This document shows positions 27,043 to 36,616 of a stretch of 64,000 bases of DNA, piece by piece. Numbering within the stretch: the stretch's first letter is position 1; each line of letters starts with the position of its first letter. Source of the stretch: Pleomorphomonas sp. PLEO. GTDB lineage: Bacteria; Pseudomonadota; Alphaproteobacteria; Rhizobiales; Pleomorphomonadaceae. The DNA lies in assembly GCF_041320595.1 (NCBI RefSeq), contig NZ_CP166625.1:4524001-4588000 (forward strand), written 5' to 3'. Under the pieces are notes generated by a model. That model did no database searches. It was not told the origin of the DNA and saw only the letters and a program-made list of their open reading frames with translations. The translations under genes and the position numbers were made by a program.

Positions 27043-28044
27043 ATGAAGCGTCCTACGCAGAAAGATGTCGCCAAGCTGGCAGGCGTCTCGCAGGCAGCGG
27101 TTTCAATGGTGCTAAGCGGAACGGGCGCCCCGACGGTGTCTCCCGAAACTTGGGCTCGCATCACGGAAGCCGCGAAAGCCCTGGGCTACGCACCCAATCG
27201 CTTTGCGCAAGCACTCAAGACGCGGCGGACGATGACCATCGCCTGCATTGTCCCGGACATTACCAATCCCTTCTATCCGGTGCTGATCCGTGGCGTTCAG
27301 GCGGTGGCGCAGGAAGGCGCCTATGACGTCATCACCGTCAATACCGACGGCGACCCGGCCCGCGAGCGGCATTTTCTCGACTGGGCGCATCAAGGCCGGG
27401 TCGATGGCGTTATCGGCGTTTTCTTCACCTTGCGGGCAACGGACTTCCGCTCGCTGGTCGAGGCCGGGGTACCGGTGGTTCGGATCGAGTCGGCGCGCAA
27501 GAAAGGCGGCGACATCGCCATCGACGATATCTTCGTCGATAGCTACGAAGCCGCGCAGACCGTCGTCGGCTATCTCATCCATCGCGGTCATCGCCGGATT
27601 GCCATGCTGGCCGGCACCGGTGGTCCACAGTGCGTGCGGGTCGATGGTTATCGTCAGGCGATGGCAGCCGCCGGCATGGAGACGTCGGTCACCATTACCG
27701 ATGCCTTCAGCGAGGAGGCGGGGTTCGCCGCCGCGCAGTCGATCCTCGAAAGCGGCTACGGGCCGACTGCCATCTTCGCAGCCAACGATCTGATGGCAAT
27801 CGGTGTCATGCGGGCACTCCGCGACCGACATCTCAGAATTCCCGAAGACGTGGCCGTGGTCGGCTTCGACGACATTTCGCCAGCGAGTCTCGTCTCACCA
27901 CCGCTGACCACCGTCAGTCAATTCCAGGCGCGAATGGGCGAGTTGGCGGCCGAGGCGTTGCTTCAAAGGGTACGCGGCCAACGGCCGCCGCATGGGACGA
28001 CGGAGGAAGTCCGTTTTCAGCTTGTCGAGCGCGCGTCCGCCTGA
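27043..28044 (+). CDS. LacI-family transcriptional regulator
   Basis: 333 residues. The headpiece is [20 protein letters not shown] with the hinge at [20 protein letters not shown]. The effector domain runs to the C-terminus, with [28 protein letters not shown] and [20 protein letters not shown] marking the ligand cleft and dimer face. GGGTGGA lies upstream of the start. It is the first gene of a co-directional run with a CUT1 sugar transporter and a glycohydrolase and so is their probable regulator. Confidence 0.93.
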   Translation: MKRPTQKDVAKLAGVSQAAVSMVLSGTGAPTVSPETWARITEAAKALGYAPNRFAQALKTRRTMTIACIVPDITNPFYPVLIRGVQAVAQEGAYDVITVNTDGDPARERHFLDWAHQGRVDGVIGVFFTLRATDFRSLVEAGVPVVRIESARKKGGDIAIDDIFVDSYEAAQTVVGYLIHRGHRRIAMLAGTGGPQCVRVDGYRQAMAAAGMETSVTITDAFSEEAGFAAAQSILESGYGPTAIFAANDLMAIGVMRALRDRHLRIPEDVAVVGFDDISPASLVSPPLTTVSQFQARMGELAAEALLQRVRGQRPPHGTTEEVRFQLVERASA

Positions 28045-28102
28045 GGACGGGAGTGGGCGCCCGGACAAGGAATTGCCGCCCGGCAGGTGCCGCGCGGGAA
28101 GG

Positions 28103-28121
28103 GGCCGGTTCTCGACCGGCC
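28103..28121 (+). other. Small hairpin between lacI and the binding-protein gene
   Basis: GGCCGGT (28103-28109) pairs with ACCGGCC (28115-28121) around TCTCG. There is no T-run. It may set the relative expression of the regulator and the binding protein, or be incidental in GC-rich DNA. Confidence 0.3.
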
Positions 28122-28213
28122 GGGAGAGGAGCCGGATCACGCGATCGACGAGATCGACGAGATCGAGGCAGCAAACGCGTCGAACCGGAAAAAACAACAA
28201 GGCGGAGGACACT

Positions 28214-29533
28214 ATGGACAGACGGACATTTCTCGCGGGAAGCTTAGGCGCTTCCCTCGTTCCCCTCATGAGCCGCTTGGCGTTTGCCGCCGGCAAACCG
28301 GTGAGCTGGTGGTATGAAAGTGCCGCGCCGGCACAGCAGGACGCCATCGCCAAGGTACTGATTGGCGGCTTCAATGCCAGCCATCCGGATTACAGCCTGT
28401 CGATCGATTACCGCGGCTCGGAGCTGGACAAGCAGATGCGCGTCGCGCTTCTGTCCGGCAACGGACCGGATGTCGTCTACACCGCCGGCCCGAGCTACGT
28501 GGCGCCGATGGCGCGCGCCGGCCAGTTGCTGGCGCTCGACGACTATGCCGAAAAGCTCGGCTGGAACAAGCGCATCCTGCCGGTGTTCCTGGAAATGGGC
28601 AAGTACGACGGCAAGCTGTTCGCCGTGCCCAAGACCTACGAGACGCTCGGCCTGTTCTACAATAAGGCGGTTCTGGAAAAGAACGGCTGGAAGGCGCCGA
28701 CGACGATTGCCGAACTGGAAGCACTGGCCGAGGAAGCGCTCAAGGCCAAGCTCGTTCCCTTCGCATCCGGCAATGCCGGCTGGCGTGGCAATAACGAGCA
28801 TTACGTCACCATCGCCCTCAATTCGATCGCCGGTCCTGAGAATGTCTACAAGGCGCTGAAGGGCGAGATTCCCTGGACAGCAGAGCCCTTCGTGGCGGCG
28901 ATCAACAAGCTGAATGACTGGTGGCAGAAGGGCTATTTCGGCCCCGACTATTTCTCACTCGAAACCGAGCAGTTCTTTGCGCAGATGGCAGCCGGCAAGT
29001 CGCCCATGCTGCCGAGCGGCACCTGGCATTTCCAGTATATCCAGTCCTATTTCAAGGACAAAGCTGACCAGTGCGGCTTCGTCGGCTTCCCGAGCGCCGA
29101 CGGCCTCGGCGGTCCGGTCTACGCGCTGGGGGTTGGCTCGACCCTGTCGATTGCTGCCGCCTCGCAGAACCCGGATGGCGCCGCCGCCGCCATCGACTAC
29201 GTCTTCTCGCCGGAATTCTACAGCGCCATGAACTCGGTCTGGCAAGGTGAGTGGAACACCCCGCTGGTCGATCTCAGCATGGTCAAAATCAGCGATGAAG
29301 TGCCGGCGCTCTATGCCGAGACCATGAAGACACTGGGCGACGCCGTCGCCAAAGACCAGTACGGTTACACGTCCTGGACCTTCCTGCCGCCGGCCACCGA
29401 CACACAGCTAATCAACGGCATTGAGGAAGTCTGGCTCGGGCGTTCGACCGTTGCCGACTATCTGGCCCAGATCGACGCTACGTTCCAGCAGGAAAAGGCC
29501 GACGGCAAAGTTCCGGCCGTGCCGGCTCGCTGA
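28214..29533 (+). CDS. CUT1 sugar ABC transporter, substrate-binding protein
   Basis: 439 residues from ATG 28214, preceded by GGCGGAGG. The export signal MDRRTFLAGSLGASLVPLMS with its twin arginine suggests the Tat route; cleavage is likely near AFAAGK. The mature protein has the cluster-B (MalE-like) extracellular binding-protein pattern: LIGGFNASHPDYSLSI, LLSGNGPDVVYTAG, GLFYNKAVLEKNGWKAPTT and a C-terminal WTFLPPATDTQLINGIEEV. The substrate is unknown. It is followed by two permeases, a glycohydrolase-family gene and an ATPase in one direction. Confidence 0.92.
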   Translation: MDRRTFLAGSLGASLVPLMSRLAFAAGKPVSWWYESAAPAQQDAIAKVLIGGFNASHPDYSLSIDYRGSELDKQMRVALLSGNGPDVVYTAGPSYVAPMARAGQLLALDDYAEKLGWNKRILPVFLEMGKYDGKLFAVPKTYETLGLFYNKAVLEKNGWKAPTTIAELEALAEEALKAKLVPFASGNAGWRGNNEHYVTIALNSIAGPENVYKALKGEIPWTAEPFVAAINKLNDWWQKGYFGPDYFSLETEQFFAQMAAGKSPMLPSGTWHFQYIQSYFKDKADQCGFVGFPSADGLGGPVYALGVGSTLSIAAASQNPDGAAAAIDYVFSPEFYSAMNSVWQGEWNTPLVDLSMVKISDEVPALYAETMKTLGDAVAKDQYGYTSWTFLPPATDTQLINGIEEVWLGRSTVADYLAQIDATFQQEKADGKVPAVPAR

Positions 29534-29580
29534 CCCTGGAAAGGTATGCGTTCTGACGAACACATGCCGCTCCAGTTCTT

Positions 29581-29636
29581 GTTGTCGCATCGCTTCGGCG
29601 GAAAACCGGTTCCCACTTTTCCGCACGGTGCTCTAG
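29581..29636 (+). repeat. Rhizobial RIME/ABC-type intergenic palindrome, copy 1
   Basis: GCGGAAAA (29598-29605) and TTTTCCGC (29617-29624) enclose the loop CCGGTTCCCAC. The same loop, with a compensated stem, occurs at 62146. The surrounding bases (GCATCGCTTCGG before, GGTGCTCTAG after) match the general layout of short mosaic repeats known from rhizobial genomes. It lies in the gap between the binding-protein and permease genes. Confidence 0.75.
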
Positions 29637-29646
29637 CACGACGGAT

Positions 29647-29668
29647 GGAAGCGGCCTCGGCCGCTTCC
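29647..29668 (+). other. Stable stem-loop between binding-protein and permease genes
   Basis: GGAAGCGGCC (29647-29656) and GGCCGCTTCC (29659-29668) form a near-continuous palindrome without a T-run, about 20 bp before the permease start. Such stems often protect the 3' end of binding-protein mRNA and lower permease expression. Confidence 0.5.
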
Positions 29669-29688
29669 GCTCGCCGGAGATCATCCGC

Positions 29689-30534
29689 ATGCATCGCCTC
29701 TATCTGATCCCGACGTTGCTGATCAACGTCGTCATCATCTTCATTCCGGCCGTGCTGACCATCGCTCTCGCCTTCTATCGGTGGGACGGCATCGGCATGC
29801 CGGTGTTCGTCGGGCTTGCCAATTTCCGGCAGCTCCTCGCCGATCGCGTCTTCTGGATGGCGCTTGGCAACAACGTGATCTGGACGGCCATCTTCCTGAC
29901 CGTGCCGATTGCCATGGGCCTCTTGGCCGCCACCATGATGCTGGTCGCCCGACGTGGCAGCGCCTTCTTTCAGGTGGTCTATTTCCTGCCCATGGTGATC
30001 GCCACCGCCATCACCGCCCGCGTCTGGCAGGGCATGATCTATTCGCCGCTGACCGGCATCGCTGGCCTCGTTACCCGCGCTGGCTTCCCCGTTCCCAACC
30101 CGCTGACGCAACCTTCGACCGCCCTTTACGGCATCGCCGTCGTCGACCTTTGGCATTGGTGGGGCTTTCTCTGCGTCATCTTCTTCGCAGCGCTGCGTCA
30201 GGTGCCGCAAGAGCAGATCGAGGCGGCCCGCATCGAAGGGGCGAGCTTCTGGCAGATGCTGCGCTACGTGCTGCTGCCCGGCATCCGGCCAACCATCACG
30301 CTGATGATGATCATGACCATCATCTGGTCGTTCCTGGTATTCGACTTCGTCTACATCCTGACCCAGGGCGGCCCGGCCTTTTCCAGCGAGGTGCTGTCGA
30401 CGTTCGCCTACCGCAGTGCCTTCTACGACCTCGCCGTCGGCAAGGCGGCCGCCGTCGCGGTAGTGATCAGCCTGTTCGGTCTTGCCACCACCGCCGTCTA
30501 CATCCGCCTGCAGGCGAAGGAGTTCGACCAATGA
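29689..30534 (+). CDS. CUT1 sugar ABC transporter permease (MalF/UgpA type)
   Basis: 281 residues with six predicted membrane helices, the first at about 4-28 (LIPTLLINVVIIFIPAVLTI). The EAA loop that contacts the ATPase reads EQIEAARIEGASFWQMLRYV. The start follows GGAGA. The stop overlaps the start of the next permease (ATGA), so the pair is translationally coupled, as is usual for the two halves of the channel. Confidence 0.93.
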   Translation: MHRLYLIPTLLINVVIIFIPAVLTIALAFYRWDGIGMPVFVGLANFRQLLADRVFWMALGNNVIWTAIFLTVPIAMGLLAATMMLVARRGSAFFQVVYFLPMVIATAITARVWQGMIYSPLTGIAGLVTRAGFPVPNPLTQPSTALYGIAVVDLWHWWGFLCVIFFAALRQVPQEQIEAARIEGASFWQMLRYVLLPGIRPTITLMMIMTIIWSFLVFDFVYILTQGGPAFSSEVLSTFAYRSAFYDLAVGKAAAVAVVISLFGLATTAVYIRLQAKEFDQ

Positions 30535-31364
30535 GGCTCGTCGAAAGCCGGACGACCTTCGTCCTCACTTACACGGCGTTGGCGATCCTGCTGCTGATCA
30601 CGCTGTTCCCGATCGCCCTCCTGGTCCTCAACTCGCTGAAGCCGGCAACGCAGATCGTCCAGAATCCGCTTGCCTGGCCTGAGGTCTATCGCTGGGACAA
30701 CTTCGTGCGGGCCTGGAATGATGCCCGTTTCGGCACCACCATGCTCAATTCGGCGCTGCTTGCGGCGTTGACCATCGTGCTGGTCTGCTCCACCGGCTCG
30801 CTCACCGCCTACGTGCTGGCCCGCCGCAAGATCAAGAGCTGGAAGATCGTCACCTTCTACCTGCTCGCCACCACCACGGCGCCGATCCAGCTGTTCCTGT
30901 TCCCGCTCTACTTCGGCTTTGCCAAGCTCGGGCTCATCAACAACGTCTTCGCGGTATCGCTGATCTACACGGCAATCTATTCGCCCTTCGCGGTGATGCT
31001 GCTCAGGACCTATTTCCTTGCCGTGCCGAAGGAGCTCGAAGAGGCAGCGCTGATCGACGGCGCCACCCACTGGCAGGTTTTCTCCAAGGTGATGCTGCCG
31101 ATCGTTTCGCCCGGCATTCTCACCGTGGCGCTGATCATCGGCCTGTACTCCTGGAACGAATTCCTGATCGCCACCACGTTCCTGCAGCGCACCGACCGGC
31201 TCACCGCCGTGGTCTCCTTCTTCCTCCTGTCCGGCCAATACACGTCCGACTGGGGTGAGATCATGGCCGCCGCGCTCATCATCGTGCTGCCGGTGATCGT
31301 CCTGTTCATCACCCTGCAGCGCCGTTTCATCGAAGGCATGGCCGGCGGATCGGTCAAAGGCTGA
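30531..31364 (+). CDS. CUT1 sugar ABC transporter permease (MalG/UgpE type)
   Basis: 277 residues from ATG 30531 (MRLVESRTTFVLTYTALAIL), inside the stop of the partner permease. Six membrane helices are predicted. The EAA motif reads KELEEAALIDGATHWQVFSK, and the C-terminus is the typical ...RRFIEGMAGGSVKG of MalG-type subunits. A frame reading back to 29781 is out of phase with the partner gene and is rejected. It is 36 bp before the glycohydrolase-family gene. Confidence 0.94.
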   Translation: MRLVESRTTFVLTYTALAILLLITLFPIALLVLNSLKPATQIVQNPLAWPEVYRWDNFVRAWNDARFGTTMLNSALLAALTIVLVCSTGSLTAYVLARRKIKSWKIVTFYLLATTTAPIQLFLFPLYFGFAKLGLINNVFAVSLIYTAIYSPFAVMLLRTYFLAVPKELEEAALIDGATHWQVFSKVMLPIVSPGILTVALIIGLYSWNEFLIATTFLQRTDRLTAVVSFFLLSGQYTSDWGEIMAAALIIVLPVIVLFITLQRRFIEGMAGGSVKG

Positions 31365-31400
31365 ACCGCGCCAACCTGTAACCCTTACCGGAGAGTTCCG

Positions 31401-33509
31401 ATGTCCCTTCCCTCCGACTATCTTGAGCGCGTCTATGCCGGCGTTCTCGGCAAGCTGATCGGTGTTTATCTCGGCCGCCCATTCGAAGGCTGAACCTACG
31501 CCAAGATCATGGAGAAGCTCGGCCCCATCGACTACTATGTCCACGAGCGGCTCGGCCAGCATCTCGTCGTCACCGACGACGACGTCGCCGGCACCTTCAC
31601 CTTCCTGAGAGCCCTCGAGGATTACGGCGTCTCGCCCGATCTTTCTTCCGAGGATATCGGCAAGTCCTGGCTCAATTACCTGATCGAGCACCGCTCGATC
31701 CTATGGTGGGGTGGCAACGGCAATTCGACCGAGCACACCGCCTGGCTCAATCTGAAGCGTGGCATCGCGGCGCCGGCTTCCGGCTCGATCGCCGTCAACG
31801 GCTCGACGGTGGCCGAACAGATTGGCGCCCAGATCTTCATCGACGGTTGGGCGATGGTGGCGCCGGGCCAGCCGCGGCTCGCCGCCCGCCTCGCTCGCGC
31901 CGCCGGCGAGGTCAGCCACGACGGCGAGTCCGTCCATGCCGCCGCGCTGTGGGCGGCGATGGAGGCGGAAGCCTTCGTCTCCCGTGACATCGACCATCTG
32001 ATCGACACCGGCCTCTCCGTCATTCCCAAGGATTGCCTGATCGCTCGGCTGATCGCCGACATCCGCCGCTGGCACGCCCAGAATCCCGACTGGCTGACGA
32101 CACGCCAGCTGATCCAGGACACCTACGGCTACGACAAGTTCCCCGGCAATTGCCACGTCGTGCCCAACCACGCGCTGATGATCATGGCAATCCTCTACGC
32201 GCCGCATGATTTCCAGGCGGCGCAGCGCATCGTCAACACCGCCGGCTGGGACACCGACTGCAACGCCGGCAACGTCGGCTGCCTCAGCGGCCTGATGCTC
32301 GGCCTTGAGGGCATCGAAGCTGGTCCCGATTGGCGCGGCCCGGTCGCCGATCGCCTGTTGATTTCCTCGGCCGATGGCGGCAACGGCATCAACGATGCGG
32401 TGCGCATCGCCTATTACGTGGCAAATCTCGGCCGGCGGCTCGCCGGCGAGCAGCCCCTGCCCGCCCCCAAGGACGGCGCTCGCTTCCACTTCTCACTGCC
32501 CGGCAGTGTCCAGGGCTTTCGTCTCGATCCGCGACCGACGGCCAATCCGGCGCTGTGCGTCGATAATGCCTTCTTCGAGCGCGGCCGAGCTCTCGAGATT
32601 GCCTACAGAGCGCTGGCGCCGGGACAGGTTGCCGCCGCGACCACGCCGACCTTTGCGCCCCCCGCCGTCACCGAGATGCGCACCTACGAGCTGATGGCGA
32701 CACCGACCATCTACCCCGGCCAGACTGTGCGTGCCCGCGTCGTTGCGCCGATGGACAACGCTAGTGCCGTTGATGTTCGCCTGACATTGAAGGTATTTGG
32801 CGACAAGGACCGGCTGTACGACGTCGACGGCAAGCCGACGACTTTGGCGCCCGGGGCCGAAGCGGTGCTTGAATGGCGTCTGCCGGAATTCGATGGCCAG
32901 CCGATCGGTGAGATCGGGGTTGCCATTACCACCGCGACGCAGCGGGCCGACGGCCGGATCCTCATCGACTGGCTGCGCTGGGACGGCGCGCCTGAAGTCA
33001 CGCTACGTCGCCCCAAGGCTGAGAGCGATTTCTGGCGTATGGCATGGGTCAACGGCGTCAGCTTCTTTTCCAAGCTGTTCCCACCGAGCTTCCGCATCTC
33101 GCAGGCGGTCGGCGAAGGCATGGTGAGCCACGGTACGCGCGAGTGGACCGACTACACCGTGAAGGCCGACCTGACGGTTCATCTCGGCAACTACGGCGGT
33201 CTTGCCGTACGCGTCCAGGGCCTGCGCCGCTATTATGGCGTCCGCCTTGTTCGCGACGGACGGCTGCAAATCGTCAAGGTCCGCGACGAGACGGTGACCG
33301 TGTTGGCCGAGACGCCCTTCGACTTTGCCTTCGAGAGACCAGTGCCGACGCGCGTTCGCGTCAGCGGCGGCAAACTCTCCGTCCTCGCCAGCGGGATAAG
33401 CCTCGACGCCCAAGACGACAGCGACACCGCCTTTACCGATGGTGGCATTGGCCTCGTCGTCCACGAGGGCGCGCTGTCGACCGACAGCGTCACCATCTCG
33501 GCTGCCTGA
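31401..33509 (+). pseudogene. ADP-ribosylglycohydrolase-family gene interrupted by an in-frame TGA at codon 31
   Basis: From ATG 31401, which has GGAGAG at the right distance, the frame reads MSLPSDYLERVYAGVLGKLI and on to GRPFEG. It then meets TGA at 31491-31493 and continues as TYAKIMEKLGPIDYYV without any shift. Related proteins would be expected to have Trp (TGG) there. Downstream of the stop the ARH metal-site motifs are intact (VTDDDVAG; GWDTDCNAGNVGCLSG), and about 300 further residues form beta-rich domains ending in a DUF1080-like fold. Full length would be 702 residues; re-initiation at ATG 31509 would give 666 but has no ribosome-binding site and loses the N-terminal GxxxG helix of the fold. 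It could be a recent nonsense mutation, a sequencing error or readthrough. Confidence 0.8.
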
Positions 33510-33531
33510 GACCGAACAAGGAGAACAGGAA

Positions 33532-34593
33532 ATGGCTTCGGTCGAGATCCGAGACGTGATCAAGAGCTTCGGCGCCGCCAAGGTGATCCATGGCGTTTCC
33601 GTCGACATCGCCGACGGCGAATTCGTGGTGCTGGTCGGCCCGTCGGGCTGCGGCAAATCGACGTTGCTCCGGATGATCGCCGGCCTTGAGGATATCTCGG
33701 GCGGCACCATCTCGATCGGTGGCCGAGTGGTCAACGACCTGCCGCCCAAGGCGCGCGACATCTCGATGGTGTTCCAGAACTACGCGCTTTATCCGCATAT
33801 GACGGTCGCCCAGAACATGGCCTTCTCGATGACGTTGGCCGGGGCGCCGGCCGCCGAGAAGGAACAGAAGGTCAAGGCGGCCGCCGATATCCTCGGCCTG
33901 ACTCCGCTTCTCGACCGCTATCCGCGCCAGCTCTCCGGCGGTCAGCGGCAACGCGTCGCCATGGGGCGGTCGATCGTCCGCAATCCGCAGGTCTTCCTGT
34001 TTGACGAGCCGCTTTCCAACCTCGACGCCAAACTGCGCGTTTCTATGCGCGCCGAGATCAAGGCGCTGCACCGACGCCTCAGCACCACCACCGTCTACGT
34101 GACGCGCGATCAGGTGGAGGCGATGACGCTCGCCGACCGCATCGTCGTCATGCAGGCCGGCCGCGTCGAGCAGGCAGGCGCCCCGATCGAGCTCTACGAT
34201 CGGCCGGAGAATACGTTCGTCGCCCAGTTCATCGGCTCCCCCTCGATGAACATCCTCCCGGGGCGGCGTCAGGGAAGCGGCATCGCGCTCGACAACGGCG
34301 GCACGGTCGCCGCTTCCCTCCCCAACGACATCGAGGAGGGCCGACGCGTTCTGGTCGGCAAGCGACCGGAGAATATCCGCCTCATCGAAGCCGGCGGTCT
34401 CTCGGCTACCGTCAAGGTGGTCGAGCCAACGGGATCGGAAACCTATGCGGTGTTCGACGTCGGTGGCGAGGAAATCGTCGGGCTGTTCAGGGACCGCGTC
34501 GCCCTTCGCGAGCAACAGGCCGCATGCCTGTCGTTTGACGACGGCCCACTCCACTTGTTCGATGCCGACACGAAGCGCCGCCTTCCAGGCTGA
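33532..34593 (+). CDS. CUT1 ABC transporter ATPase (MalK/UgpC type) with Arg in the H-loop
   Basis: 353 residues from ATG 33532. Walker [11 protein letters not shown]-loop VFQNYALYP, signature [12 protein letters not shown] and Walker [13 protein letters not shown] are all normal, and a C-terminal TOBE/OB domain follows from about residue 240. The switch histidine, nearly invariant in this family (VYVTHDQ), is Arg192 here (VYVTRDQ; codon CGC at 34105-34107 where CAC is expected). The position corresponds to His192 of E. coli MalK, where replacement by Arg is known to abolish transport. It is the last gene of the operon that contains the TGA-interrupted gene. It may be non-functional, with the second ATPase at 34634 able to substitute. 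Confidence 0.9.
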   Translation: MASVEIRDVIKSFGAAKVIHGVSVDIADGEFVVLVGPSGCGKSTLLRMIAGLEDISGGTISIGGRVVNDLPPKARDISMVFQNYALYPHMTVAQNMAFSMTLAGAPAAEKEQKVKAAADILGLTPLLDRYPRQLSGGQRQRVAMGRSIVRNPQVFLFDEPLSNLDAKLRVSMRAEIKALHRRLSTTTVYVTRDQVEAMTLADRIVVMQAGRVEQAGAPIELYDRPENTFVAQFIGSPSMNILPGRRQGSGIALDNGGTVAASLPNDIEEGRRVLVGKRPENIRLIEAGGLSATVKVVEPTGSETYAVFDVGGEEIVGLFRDRVALREQQAACLSFDDGPLHLFDADTKRRLPG

Positions 34594-34600
34594 TGGGAAT

Positions 34601-34627
34601 GCTGGCGGATAGCAACGATCCGCCAGC
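34601..34627. terminator. Hairpin between convergent ABC ATPase genes
   Basis: GCTGGCGGAT (34601-34610) pairs perfectly with ATCCGCCAGC (34618-34627) around a 7-base loop, in the 40-bp gap between two converging stops. It is a likely bidirectional terminator, though neither side has a long T-run. Confidence 0.65.
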
Positions 34628-34633
34628 GAGGTA

Positions 34634-35713
34634 CTAAAGCCGCCAGCCGGTTTCGACATCGAAGAAGGATGCCTTCTGAACGTCAATCGTGACGGGGAAG
34701 GTGTGATCCACCTCGCAGCCGTCATCCTGTCCCACCATGTGCGACAGGCTGATGCCGTTGAAGGTGGACCAGGCCAGGATGCTGCTCCCCATCGGTTCGA
34801 TCAGCGACACCTTTCCTTCGATGACCGTCGGCGATCCCTTGGCGGGGAGGATGTGCTCCGGCCTGAGACCGAGCACAACTTTCCGGTCTCTCTCTGTTTT
34901 CTGCGCAAAGGGATAGAGACTGACGTCGAGCCGGAAGGCGCCTGCGGAGAACAACAGCCGACCGCCATCGGCGACCAGCGTGCCTTCCACCTTGTTCATG
35001 GCCGGCGAGCCGAGGAAGCTGCCGACGAATTCGTTGGCCGGCTTGTTATAGACGTTGAGCGGCGTATCGAGCTGCTGGATGATGCCATCCTTCATGACCG
35101 CGATGCGATCGGCGAGCGTCAGCGCCTCGATCTGGTCGTGGGTCACGTAGATCATGGTCGACTTCAGCGTCTTGTGCAGCTTCTTGATTTCGAGGCGCAG
35201 CTCGGCCCTGAGCTTGGCGTCGAGGTTGCTGAGCGGCTCGTCGAACAGGAAGATGTCGGCGTCGCGGACCAGCGCCCGACCGATGGCAACGCGCTGGCGC
35301 TGGCCGCCGGACAGCGCCGACGGCTTGCGGTCTAGAAGATGGGTGATCTGCAGCAATTCGGCCGCCCACTTCACCTTCTTCTCAATGGTGGCGCGGTCGA
35401 GACCGGCGATGCGCAGCCCGAACGACATGTTGCGCTCGACGGTCATGGTTGGATAGAGCGCGTAGGACTGGAAGACCATGCCGATGCCGCGATCTTTCGG
35501 GTCGACCCAGGTCACATCCTTGTCGTTGAATAAAATCTTGCCGGAACTGACGTCATTGAGGCCGCCGATGGCACTCAGCAGCGTCGACTTGCCGCAACCC
35601 GACGGCCCGAGCAGCACCAGGAATTCGCCATCCCGGATGTGGAGATCAAGGCTCCGGACGACATGCACCTTGCCATAATGAATGTCGATTTTTTCGAGAG
35701 AGACAGAACTCAT
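34634..35713 (-). CDS. CUT1 ABC transporter ATPase (MalK/UgpC type)
   Basis: 359 residues with Walker [11 protein letters not shown]-loop VFQSYALYP, signature [12 protein letters not shown], Walker [13 protein letters not shown] and an intact H-loop (IYVTHDQIEALT). A C-terminal TOBE domain follows. AAGGAT precedes the start, which lies 3 bp after the stop of the MalG-type permease. It is the last gene of the divergent transporter operon 38812-34634 that faces the GH94 operon. ATPases of this class can serve more than one transporter. Confidence 0.95.
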   Translation of the reverse strand: MSSVSLEKIDIHYGKVHVVRSLDLHIRDGEFLVLLGPSGCGKSTLLSAIGGLNDVSSGKILFNDKDVTWVDPKDRGIGMVFQSYALYPTMTVERNMSFGLRIAGLDRATIEKKVKWAAELLQITHLLDRKPSALSGGQRQRVAIGRALVRDADIFLFDEPLSNLDAKLRAELRLEIKKLHKTLKSTMIYVTHDQIEALTLADRIAVMKDGIIQQLDTPLNVYNKPANEFVGSFLGSPAMNKVEGTLVADGGRLLFSAGAFRLDVSLYPFAQKTERDRKVVLGLRPEHILPAKGSPTVIEGKVSLIEPMGSSILAWSTFNGISLSHMVGQDDGCEVDHTFPVTIDVQKASFFDVETGWRL

Positions 35714-35716
35714 GGC

Positions 35717-36616
35717 TTATCCTTTCACGGCACCGGAGGCGATGCCGCGCACGAACCAGCGGCCGGAAACCAGATAGACGACCAGCGGCACCAACGAGGT
35801 GAGCATGGTCGCTGCCATATTCACGTTGTAGGCGCGCTCGCCCGTCGTCGTGTTGACGATGTTGTTGAGCTGGACGGTCATGGGTAGGTTTTCGCGACCG
35901 GCAAAGACCAGACCAAGCAGGAAGTCGTTCCAGATCGCGGTCACCTGCATGATCACTGCGACGATGGTGATCGGCGCGGACATCGGCAGGATGATCGCAA
36001 AGAAGATCTTCCAGAAACCGGCGCCGTCGACCCGGGCCGCCTTGAACAACTCGACCGGCAGGCCGCTGTAATAGTTGCGGAACAGCAGCGTCATCACCGG
36101 CATGCCGAAGATGATATGGGTGAGCACGATGGCCGGCAGCGAACCGTAGATGCCGGCCTGAGCATAGACGCGCACCAACGGGTAGATGAACACCTGGTAG
36201 GGAATGAAGGAGCCGAGCAGCAGGCAGGCGAACAGCACGTTCGCACCCTTCACCTTCCAGAAGGACAGCGCATAGCCGTTGATGGCACCGAGCAGGATGG
36301 AAAGCGTCATGCTGGGGACGACAATCTTCACGGAATTCCAGAAACCGACCCTGAGGCCGGTGCAGTCCAGGCCCGTGCAGGCGCTGGTCCAGGCCTTCAC
36401 CCAGGCGTCGAAGGAGAACTGCTGCGGCAATGTGAAGATATGACCGAGCCGGATCTCGTCCATCCCCTTGAAGGACGTGACCAGCATCACATAGGCCGGC
36501 AAGAAAAAGAACAGCGCCAGTCCGCCAAGGAAGGCATAGATGCCAATACGACCCCAGATCTGCTGAGCACTGAGTGGACGTTTGACGATAATCGTCGGCT
36601 TTGTCACGCGCGTCAT
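35717..36616 (-). CDS. CUT1 sugar ABC transporter permease (MalG type)
   Basis: 299 residues with six predicted membrane helices, beginning at IGIYAFLGGLALFFFLPAYV. The EAA loop is VELFKAARVDGAGFWKIFFA and the C-terminus RWFVRGIASGAVKG. The large loop between helices 1 and 2 carries a cysteine pair (TSACTGLDCTGL) seen in glucose-type transporters. Its start overlaps the stop of the preceding permease (ATGA). Confidence 0.94.
   Translation of the reverse strand: MTRVTKPTIIVKRPLSAQQIWGRIGIYAFLGGLALFFFLPAYVMLVTSFKGMDEIRLGHIFTLPQQFSFDAWVKAWTSACTGLDCTGLRVGFWNSVKIVVPSMTLSILLGAINGYALSFWKVKGANVLFACLLLGSFIPYQVFIYPLVRVYAQAGIYGSLPAIVLTHIIFGMPVMTLLFRNYYSGLPVELFKAARVDGAGFWKIFFAIILPMSAPITIVAVIMQVTAIWNDFLLGLVFAGRENLPMTVQLNNIVNTTTGERAYNVNMAATMLTSLVPLVVYLVSGRWFVRGIASGAVKG

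Noticed and set aside
28045-28213. Extension of the binding-protein gene upstream to 27992
   Set aside because: That extension overlaps the lacI gene, is Arg-rich, and would bury the twin-arginine signal peptide that starts at 28214.
30498-31691. 397-residue minus-strand frame across the MalG-type permease
   Set aside because: It covers an unmistakable permease and the damaged glycohydrolase start; low-complexity Glu/Arg/Gly composition.
31509-33509. Simple annotation of the glycohydrolase from ATG 31509 as an intact gene
   Set aside because: There is no ribosome-binding site there, while 31401 has one, and the sequence between them reads as the conserved N-terminal helix of the fold up to the TGA.
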